DNA of 25,609 nt from a virus. How positions within the stretch are numbered: position 1 is the first letter of the stretch; every line of letters starts with the position of its first letter. Position numbers and translations under genes: made by a program. Below the pieces are notes generated by a model, which did not search any database, was not told where the DNA came from, and saw only the letters and a program-made list of their open reading frames with translations. Of this stretch, positions 8,550-12,753 are shown piece after piece. The DNA lies in IMG/VR virus record IMGVR_UViG_3300042504_001105, positions 1 through 25,609 of that record. The stretch is one strand, 5' to 3'.

Positions 8550-8991
8550 GCGTTACCTCCGTTGCAACAAGGTCAATTACGCGCCGCTGCGCCTCTTCCA
8601 ACGCCGCCGTGATGCTGATCTTCTGCTCGATGCTGACCTCGACCGCCTGCTTGGCCACCCACCCATGGGCGTAGCGCAACATCTCGGTCGCCGCCTTGGC
8701 GTCGCCCGCCTCGGCAGCGGCGTACAGGGTGGTGGCCATGGCGCGCTCGCCCTCGGCGCGGCCCTTCTGTTCGGCGTACTCCGCGATGGGGTCCATCTGG
8801 CAGAGCTTGCGGTACTCGACCGGCGTCATGCCAGCGGCGAGTGCCAGGCTGTCGCCCTTGAGCCCCAGCTTGGCAGCCGCGTAGATCGCCTCCAGACGCG
8901 CCTCGGTGGCGGTCAGCGGACGCGGGTCATAGGGCAGTGAGTGGAAGGTCATGACGTCAAGATAGCGCGGGTTGGCTGTTTGAGCAAGCAT
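8530..8991 (-). CDS. terS: Terminase small subunit
   Basis: The first good start is the ATG at 8991 (153 residues). An in-frame TTG further out and another ATG at 8952 are alternatives, and none has a clear Shine-Dalgarno. The N-terminal region (LTATEARLEAIYAAAKLGLK, then ALAAGMTPVEYRKL) forms a DNA-binding helix-turn-helix. It is followed by helices with EYAEQKGRAEGERAMATTLY and AGDAKAATEMLRYAHGW, typical of the oligomerisation domain of small terminases, and then an AALEEAQRRVIDL helix. It recognises the packaging site and delivers DNA to the large subunit. It is the first gene of the packaging set and overlaps the next by 20 bases. Confidence 0.8.
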   Translation of the reverse strand: MLAQTANPRYLDVMTFHSLPYDPRPLTATEARLEAIYAAAKLGLKGDSLALAAGMTPVEYRKLCQMDPIAEYAEQKGRAEGERAMATTLYAAAEAGDAKAATEMLRYAHGWVAKQAVEVSIEQKISITAALEEAQRRVIDLVATEVTHVSEIT

Positions 8992-9078
8992 CAAGTATTT
9001 TGTTGTGAGCGTGGAGAAAAAATAAAAAGTTTTTGCGGTCCTTGGCCACGGCAACAGCAGCCGCGCTCGGCCCTGCCC

Positions 9079-9181
9079 CCCCCCTCCCCCCTGAGCACTC
9101 GCAGCAAAATGCTGCAATGCAACTGTTATACTAGTATATCAGTCGCCTGGCGCGCGGGGCGCGCGACTAGCTGCAGCTAGT
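9079..9181. repeat. Homopolymer tract and short perfect palindromes upstream of terS
   Basis: This intergenic stretch holds long C runs (from about 9076), then two perfect palindromes: TATACTAGTATA at 9127-9138 and ACTAGCTGCAGCTAGT at 9166-9181. Between them is a GC-only inverted repeat (GCGCG...CGCGC). The word CGCCTGGCGCGC also occurs twice, here and again inside the next gene at about 9243. Placement just upstream of the small terminase gene would fit a packaging (pac/cos) or control site, but no known site was matched. C-run lengths are also prone to sequencing error. Confidence 0.4.
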
Positions 9182-9216
9182 GGCGCTTGGCGGCCGATTG
9201 CCGTGGACCTTTTGCC

Positions 9217-9546
9217 CTAGCGCCGCGGCAAGGGCAGTCCAGCCGCCTGGCGCGCATTCCATTCCAGATCGGTCAGGCCTTGCGTGTACCATTCCGCGCG
9301 GGGGCTCAAACGATAGGTCTGAATGCGCCCGTCCGCGCGATCGATGAATAGATAGATAACGCCCTTGGGTGTCCGGCATGACAGGCCATAAACGTGAAGC
9401 GGCGCCCGCGGAACAAGGAATTCGACTAGGGCGCGCCATTGGTTGCGCGTAATCTGTCCGTCGACAACGGCGGGCGCTAACCAGATCTTAACTGCATATT
9501 CGTCCGCCAGATCGGCGCTGGGTAATATGGGCATTCTCTTGGGCAT
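9217..9546 (-). CDS. Unknown small protein, first gene of the leftward module
   Basis: Encodes 109 residues from the ATG at 9546, chosen because GGAG lies seven bases before it. A longer reading to 9675 would run through the promoter and operator. The sequence MPKRMPILPSADLADEYAVK is followed by alternating strands and helices, including VVDGQITRNQWRALVEFLVP, LHVYGLSCRTPKGVIYLFID and TQGLTDLEWNARQAAGLPLP. It resembles no family I can name. It is transcribed from the divergent control region next to the operator-like palindrome, so it may be an early leftward gene. Confidence 0.65.
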   Translation of the reverse strand: MPKRMPILPSADLADEYAVKIWLAPAVVDGQITRNQWRALVEFLVPRAPLHVYGLSCRTPKGVIYLFIDRADGRIQTYRLSPRAEWYTQGLTDLEWNARQAAGLPLPRR

Positions 9547-9565
9547 GTGCTTTCTCCAAAACTGA

Positions 9566-9589
9566 CAAATCACATATAGGCGTGATTTG
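9566..9589. promoter_or_regulatory. Operator-like perfect inverted repeat over a leftward -10
   Basis: The arms CAAATCAC and GTGATTTG are perfect 8-bp inverted repeats separated by 8 bp, giving a centre-to-centre spacing of 16 bp (about one and a half helical turns). The repeat covers the -10 of the leftward promoter at 9573-9601, where a dimeric helix-turn-helix repressor would block transcription. The only visible HTH candidate gene in the window is at 23445-23681; no link is shown. Confidence 0.6.
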
Positions 9590-9601
9590 ACGATTCGGCA
9601 A
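9573..9601 (-). promoter_or_regulatory. Candidate sigma-70 promoter, leftward
   Basis: Reading leftward, TTGCCG (9601-9596) and TATATG (9578-9573) are separated by 17 bp. Each matches four of six consensus bases. It lies about 27 bases upstream of the ATG at 9546 and would drive the 9217-9546 gene and perhaps the packaging genes beyond. Confidence 0.5.
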
Positions 9602-9687
9602 GGGTCGACAGGGCTGTAGGCGCCGGGGTAGTCGTGGGGTAGTCGTGGGCAATCGTAAACTACCCCACTATCCATATGCTCTGATAA

Positions 9688-9703
9688 ACTGTAATTTTAC
9701 AGT
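9688..9703. repeat. Perfect palindrome ACTGTAA-TT-TTACAGT
   Basis: Seven-base perfect arms around a TT centre in the AT-rich core. The CTG-N8-CAG spacing is two bases shorter than an enterobacterial LexA box, so it is better regarded as a protein-binding palindrome of unknown owner. Confidence 0.5.
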
Positions 9704-9713
9704 ACCATACTAT

Positions 9714-9735
9714 TATATTAGCATTTACTAATATA
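9714..9735. repeat. AT-rich perfect inverted repeat
   Basis: TATATTAG and CTAATATA flank a 6-bp spacer, giving perfect 8-bp arms. It could form a cruciform or bind a dimer. A leftward TATAAT hexamer (9717-9712) overlaps its left arm, but no good -35 is found at 16-18 bp. Confidence 0.5.
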
Positions 9736-9863
9736 CAACTAACCAGTCTTATAGTTAGAGAGTATACCCATAATACCCATCATGCGATTGCATAAGGCTT
9801 TTAGAGCCACTCCGCATTGCCCCACGCTGTACCCCACGCGTACCCCACCAACTACCCAACGAA

Positions 9864-9889
9864 AAACGGCGGCCGTTGGGCCGCCGTTT
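9864..9889 (-). terminator. Intrinsic terminator, oriented leftward
   Basis: The arms AAACGGCGGC and GCCGCCGTTT (10 bp, perfect) enclose a 6-base loop. Read leftward the stem is followed by TTTTTC, a good rho-independent terminator. Read rightward it is followed by TTTGCTT, which is weaker. It would stop leftward transcripts entering the control region from the early cassette side. Confidence 0.65.
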
Positions 9890-9894
9890 GCTTA

Positions 9895-9912
9895 CTACGC
9901 CATATGGCGTAG
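9895..9912. promoter_or_regulatory. 18-bp perfect palindrome
   Basis: CTACGCCATATGGCGTAG is a perfect palindrome with no spacer, placed between the terminator hairpin and the rightward promoter at 9988. It is probably a dimer-binding operator; the binding protein is unknown. Confidence 0.5.
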
Positions 9913-9987
9913 CACGTCCATTTTTCCGCGTCAAGCGACCCTTGCGAGGCCTATTCAGCCTGGTTTTCGCATGTCATAAAATAGTTG

Positions 9988-10016
9988 TTGACATTGCGTG
10001 GATGCTTCGGCATAGT
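9988..10016 (+). promoter_or_regulatory. Sigma-70-like promoter for the rightward early cassette
   Basis: A perfect TTGACA (9988-9993), a 17-bp spacer and CATAGT (10011-10016, four of six consensus bases) lie about 30 bases before the start codon of the clamp-like gene at 10047. It is the best promoter match in the control region. Confidence 0.7.
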
Positions 10017-10046
10017 GGGCGCATCAACAAGAAAGGAGACGACACT

Positions 10047-10616
10047 ATGCTAATCGCTACTGACATTCTCAAGGCCGCCCTGCTTTGCGCTTCGCAGAAA
10101 GAGAGCCGCTACTACCTTCGCGGCGTGCACCTGAGCACCACGGGCCACCTGGTGACGACGGATGGCCATCGCCTCTTTTGTGCCAAGCTGACTGAAGCCC
10201 CAGCGGCCGACGTCATCATTCCGCTTGATACGGTCAAGGCCGCGCTCAAGCTGGCGCCGAAGAAGGCCGCCACGATCGAACTGAACGGCAACACATTGGG
10301 CGGCATTGTGTTCGCGCCGGTAGACGGCACATTCCCGAACTGGAAAGCAGTCATCCCGCCGATCGACGGCTATTCACCCGGCAAGCCTGAGCACATGACG
10401 CCCGCGCATTTTAATCCGGACTACATTTATGACATTGGCCAAATGTCGCGCGCGCTTGGTTCCAAAACCGGAACCGCGTTTCGCGTTCATGCTTGGAACA
10501 ATGAAAGCCCGCATGGCGTGACGTTTGCAGGCCGTGAAGATTGCTTTGCCGTCATCATGCCCATGCGCACGGTGAAGGAAGCGACACCCTGGAACGTCGC
10601 CCGTTCCATCGCTTGA
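10047..10616 (+). CDS. Sliding-clamp-like protein (DnaN domain)
   Basis: Encodes 189 residues from the ATG at 10047, preceded by AAGGAG at eight bases; longer in-frame readings run through the promoter. The segment KESRYYLRGVHLSTTGHLVT followed by TDGHRLF (residues 18-44) is the hallmark of the middle domain of the bacterial beta clamp. IELNGNTLGGIVFAP and DGTFPNWKAVIPP match the following strands of the same fold. Bacterial clamps are about 366 residues with three domains, so this is a half-length protein that could assemble as a higher oligomer or act on the host clamp pathway. It would tether the phage DNA polymerase or a nuclease to DNA. It is the first gene after the candidate origin and its own promoter. 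Confidence 0.7.
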   Translation: MLIATDILKAALLCASQKESRYYLRGVHLSTTGHLVTTDGHRLFCAKLTEAPAADVIIPLDTVKAALKLAPKKAATIELNGNTLGGIVFAPVDGTFPNWKAVIPPIDGYSPGKPEHMTPAHFNPDYIYDIGQMSRALGSKTGTAFRVHAWNNESPHGVTFAGREDCFAVIMPMRTVKEATPWNVARSIA

Positions 10617-10626
10617 CAACTAACTA

Positions 10627-10656
10627 TTGACGGGCGGCACATGCCGCCCGTATACT
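10627..10656 (+). promoter_or_regulatory. Promoter with a perfect palindrome filling its spacer
   Basis: TTGACG (10627-10632) and TATACT (10651-10656) are separated by 18 bp, each matching five of six consensus bases. A perfect inverted repeat (10630-10651, arms ACGGGCGGCA and TGCCGCCCGT around CA) occupies the spacer and both inner edges. It could be an operator placed to block polymerase. As RNA it could also be a hairpin ending the clamp transcript, although no T-run follows. It precedes the gene at 10690. Confidence 0.6.
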
Positions 10657-10689
10657 TTCCACGCAATGTCAACTAATGGAGACTACACT

Positions 10690-10932
10690 ATGTGCAACGG
10701 ATGGAAGAACCGCGAAACTTGGCTTGTCAACCTATGGTTCGGCGACAACTTCGCAATGGATGCCGACGACGGCGTCGAAATCACGGCGGACTATATCCGC
10801 GACGTCGTCGAAAACTACGTCGATGAAATCGTCCCCGCGTCGTCGTTCATCGCGGACATGATGGACATGAACACTATTGATTACGACGAACTCGCCCGCC
10901 ACTATGCGCCGGAGATGGCCGATGCTGAGTGA
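10690..10932 (+). CDS. Small conserved phage protein (NGWKNRETWLVNLW family)
   Basis: Encodes 80 residues. The start is chosen at the ATG at 10690 because GGAG lies eight bases upstream; the leader around it (GGAGACTACACTATG) is almost identical to that of the clamp-like gene. The N-terminus MCNGWKNRETWLVNLWFGDN is a motif shared by many phage and plasmid small proteins of unknown function. The rest is acidic and helical (ITADYIRDVVENYVDEIVP). Net negative charge and small size would suit a host-takeover or anti-restriction-like protein, but that is only a guess. Confidence 0.75.
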   Translation: MCNGWKNRETWLVNLWFGDNFAMDADDGVEITADYIRDVVENYVDEIVPASSFIADMMDMNTIDYDELARHYAPEMADAE

Positions 10933-11020
10933 TAGCCTGTTCCTTGCCGCGCAGCTCGCCAAAGTCGCGCTTGTGTGCGCCGCGGCCTACGCCTTCACCT
11001 ACGCTGTCATGCTATTCTAG
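10922..11020 (+). CDS. Micro-protein with one transmembrane helix (32 aa)
   Basis: An ORF from the ATG at 10922 to the TAG at 11018 encodes MLSDSLFLAAQLAKVALVCA followed by AAYAFTYAVMLF, a single hydrophobic helix. GGAG lies seven bases before the ATG inside the end of the preceding gene (11-base overlap), and its stop overlaps the Shine-Dalgarno of the next gene (CTAGGAGGG). That chain of overlaps supports translation. The function is unknown; an inner-membrane effector is possible. Confidence 0.5.
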   Translation: MLSDSLFLAAQLAKVALVCAAAYAFTYAVMLF

Positions 11021-11030
11021 GAGGGAAACA

Positions 11031-11342
11031 ATGTCCTATCTTTATGTGCCGGTCACGATCGGCATCCACCGCGGCGACGTCCACTTGACGGACTTTGACT
11101 GCGAAGCCCGCGTTGACTATGAGTTGCCAGATGGTCCGTCTGGCGTGCTCGATTGGGACGTCACCGCGTTCCATTTCTCAAGCATCACAAATGGCCGCGT
11201 GGTCTATACCGAAATCGGCCGCACAGATCCGCTCTGGAAGGATCTATACGACCATTGCGACCGCGAATGGATCCACGATCAGGCGCGCGAGACCCTCGCG
11301 GCCGACGGTATCTGTGACCTCTACATGGACCCGGACCTATGA
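11031..11342 (+). CDS. Unknown early protein (103 aa)
   Basis: The start is the ATG at 11031 behind AGGAGGG; an upstream in-frame extension would run over the micro-protein gene and looks non-coding. The protein is acidic, beginning MSYLYVPVTIGIHRGDVHLT, with regular hydrophobic alternation (VDYELPDGPSGVLDWDVTAF) and a helical C-terminus (LWKDLYDHCDREWIHDQARE). No family is recognised. The stop overlaps the next start (ATGA). Confidence 0.7.
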   Translation: MSYLYVPVTIGIHRGDVHLTDFDCEARVDYELPDGPSGVLDWDVTAFHFSSITNGRVVYTEIGRTDPLWKDLYDHCDREWIHDQARETLAADGICDLYMDPDL

Positions 11343-11518
11343 CGCGGCCGCTGTACGACGCCCGCGGCCTGGTGCCAGACCCGGAACGGCTCGCGGAGGC
11401 GCACCACGTGCACCGCGACCCGGCCACTGACGAAGTATCCTGGCCGCCGTCGCGCATGGCGGCCGTGCTACGTGAACTCAAACTGATAGATGAAAAGGAC
11501 CTCGACCATGACACATGA
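11339..11518 (+). CDS. Unknown small protein (59 aa)
   Basis: The ATG at 11339 overlaps the previous stop by four bases, and the TGA at 11516-11518 lies ten bases inside the next gene. The translation MTRPLYDARGLVPDPERLAE continues through HHVHRDPATDE and a helix MAAVLRELKLIDEKDLDHDT. It is a tightly nested ORF in a compact cassette. It has no known motif and no strong Shine-Dalgarno, so expression would rely on coupling. Confidence 0.5.
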   Translation: MTRPLYDARGLVPDPERLAEAHHVHRDPATDEVSWPPSRMAAVLRELKLIDEKDLDHDT

Positions 11519-11801
11519 TTTCACTTATCTCAACCAGCTCGGCGTCGTCGATCTGCTCGACCGTGCGCACCGCGGCAACTGGACCGGCCCGGAGGCGCAC
11601 ATGATCCGCGCGCTTGCCGAACGGCTCGAAGAGCACCTTGACGCCGTCGCGGATTACGACGCCGTCAATGACGCCCTCATGGACGCAAACCAGCGCGCGG
11701 AAGCCCTTGCAGAAGAGGTTTCCGAATTGGAGCGCGCCCGCAACGAATGGCAGGCCACCGCTGAGGCGTTGAACGGCCGTGTGAAGGAATTGACCTATTG
11801 A
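11508..11801 (+). CDS. Coiled-coil protein (97 aa)
   Basis: The start at 11508 is preferred over an in-frame ATG at 11490 because AAGGA lies eight bases before it. The N-terminal half (MTHDFTYLNQLGVVDLLDRA) is followed by a long Ala/Glu/Leu-rich helix from about residue 38 to the end (ALAEEVSELERARNEWQATA), a likely dimeric coiled coil. The function is unknown. The stop overlaps the start of the next gene. Confidence 0.65.
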   Translation: MTHDFTYLNQLGVVDLLDRAHRGNWTGPEAHMIRALAERLEEHLDAVADYDAVNDALMDANQRAEALAEEVSELERARNEWQATAEALNGRVKELTY

Positions 11802-12007
11802 CCCCGGACTTCGCCTATTGGGCAGGCCATTGCAGCGCGTTTGACGACGCGACACTGTTGCGCTTCCTTGATGCCGTGGACGTGCGCCGCAACCGCTACG
11901 ACGCGGCCCTTGCGGCCGCGCAAGCGGAGGCCATGCGCCGCAACCTCATAGAAGAAAAGGCCCCCGTCACCGGGGGCCAGTCAACAATAGGGAGGAAACA
12001 GCCTTGA
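11798..12007 (+). CDS. Small protein with TTG start (69 aa)
   Basis: TTG at 11798 overlaps the previous TGA and has AAGGA about nine bases upstream; no ATG exists before residue 47. The translation MTPDFAYWAGHCSAFDDATL and an Arg/Ala-rich helix (AVDVRRNRYDAALAAAQAEA) look protein-like. The last third (KAPVTGGQSTIGRKQP) coincides with a perfect leftward terminator hairpin and with the Shine-Dalgarno of the next gene, so its sequence there is probably shaped by those elements. Confidence 0.5.
   Translation: MTPDFAYWAGHCSAFDDATLLRFLDAVDVRRNRYDAALAAAQAEAMRRNLIEEKAPVTGGQSTIGRKQP
11959..11978 (-). terminator. Leftward intrinsic terminator inside a rightward gene
   Basis: Perfect 8-bp arms GGCCCCCG and CGGGGGCC enclose TCAC. 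Read leftward the stem is followed by TTTTCTTC. Read rightward it is preceded by AAAA and lacks a T-run. It sits in the 3' end of the 69-residue gene and is suited to stopping antisense transcription arriving from the leftward replication operon that ends at 12731. Confidence 0.65.
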
Positions 12008-12471
12008 CGTATCACGACGTGCCACTGGACGCAATAGAGATTGAGCGGCGCCTACGGGCGTACCTCGACGACCTGGTACAGCTCGCGGGCGGGCCCGTGA
12101 CGGTCTGGCGCGCGGCCCGCATGGCCATGGAGCACCTGCGGCGAGCGGCCGACGCGCCCAATAGCGAGCCCGTGACGCTGCCGACGACGCACCCCGAGCG
12201 GATCGTGTGGGCGGTGGCGACCGCGCATGGGCTCACAGCCGACATCCTGCGCGGCCCGTCGCGGACGCGCGACGTCAGCGCGGCGCGGCATCATGCGGTC
12301 TGGGAACTGCGCCTGCGGCGACCCGACCTGCCGCTGGACAAGATCGCGGCTTGGCTGAACCGCCGTGATCATGCGACGATGATCCACAGCTTGAAGACGT
12401 TCCGCAAACTGCGCGCGAACGGTCAATACGACGAAGAGCGCGCCCTTGTAGAGCGCGCCCTGTCATGTTGA
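12004..12471 (+). CDS. DnaA domain IV-like DNA-binding protein
   Basis: Encodes 155 residues from a TTG at 12004 with a strong GGAGG eight bases upstream; the TTG overlaps the previous stop. Residues about 64-138 resemble the C-terminal DNA-binding domain of the replication initiator DnaA: HPERIVWAVATAHGLTADIL, then SAARHHAVWELRLRRPDLPL and the signature NRRDHATMIHSLKTFR (119-134), equivalent to GGRDHTTVLHA in DnaA. The AAA+ ATPase domain is absent, and the N-terminal 60 residues are a short helical domain. It could recognise the candidate origin, recruit or mimic host DnaA, or regulate transcription. It is encoded in the same cassette as the clamp-like protein. Confidence 0.78.
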   Translation: MTYHDVPLDAIEIERRLRAYLDDLVQLAGGPVTVWRAARMAMEHLRRAADAPNSEPVTLPTTHPERIVWAVATAHGLTADILRGPSRTRDVSAARHHAVWELRLRRPDLPLDKIAAWLNRRDHATMIHSLKTFRKLRANGQYDEERALVERALSC

Positions 12472-12524
12472 TGCTGGTGGCCTTGGTGCTGGCGGCCCTT
12501 GTGGCCGCCTGGCTCGACCTTTAA
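12465..12524 (+). CDS. Possible 19-aa transmembrane micro-ORF
   Basis: ATG at 12465 overlaps the stop of the DnaA-like gene and encodes MLMLVALVLAALVAAWLDL, a single membrane helix. The Shine-Dalgarno is weak, so only translational coupling would express it. The ORF is short enough to be accidental in GC-rich DNA. It resembles the 32-residue membrane ORF at 10922 in placement between cassette genes. Confidence 0.3.
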   Translation: MLMLVALVLAALVAAWLDL

Positions 12525-12540
12525 CATAGGAGAAACAAAA

Positions 12541-12753
12541 ATGAGAGTTAAAACAACTTACGCTAAAACGCTTTGGTGCCCGTTTGCACGGTCGTCCAAC
12601 GAGGGGGACTATTCAGCTAATAGAACTTACGACGGCGACCCCGATGCGGGTTGTAAATGTATCGCCGACCGATGCATGGCTTGGCGCCCGGTCGGCGAAA
12701 CTGGTGCTTCAGGCTATTGCGCGCTTATGGTTAGCCGTCAAGCCCGCCCTTGA
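12541..12753 (+). CDS. Cys-rich small protein, possible zinc binder (70 aa)
   Basis: The start is the ATG at 12541 with AGGAG eight bases upstream. The translation has WCPFARSS (about residues 12-19), then CKCIADRCMAWR (52-63) and GYCAL. The spacing WCPF...N...CIxxxCMAWR...GYC is a recurrent phage small-protein family in which the cysteines probably bind zinc. The function is unknown. The 3' end overlaps the end of the convergent primase-helicase gene by 23 bases. Base composition here is less GC-rich than in its neighbours. Confidence 0.75.
   Translation: MRVKTTYAKTLWCPFARSSNEGDYSANRTYDGDPDAGCKCIADRCMAWRPVGETGASGYCALMVSRQARP

Larger units (their letters stand above)
9625..9860. other. Candidate replication origin: AT-rich core between 11-bp iterons
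   Basis: On the left, GGGGTAGTCGT occurs twice in exact tandem (9625-9635, 9636-9646), followed by CTACCCCAC (9660-9668), which is the perfect inverse of 9634-9642. On the right, CCCCAC recurs at 9820, 9832 and 9843 (contexts GCCCCACGC, TACCCCACGC, TACCCCACC), with a degenerate TACCCAAC following, at 11-12-bp spacing, close to one helical turn. Between the two arrays lies a strongly AT-rich stretch (about 9669-9795) with palindromes and a tandem ATACCCAT pair (9764-9780). Iterons next to an AT-rich unwinding element are the usual architecture of replicator-protein origins. No gene lies here, and no canonical DnaA box (TTATNCACA) was found. Confidence 0.5.

Noticed and set aside
9689-9702. Possible LexA (SOS) box in CTGTAATTTTACAG
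   Set aside because: Spacing is CTG-N8-CAG rather than N10, and alphaproteobacterial LexA uses GTTC-type boxes; kept only as an unassigned palindrome.
9782-9979. 65-codon + strand ORF in the control region
   Set aside because: It crosses iterons, a terminator hairpin and a palindrome, has no Shine-Dalgarno, and its sequence is repeat-derived.
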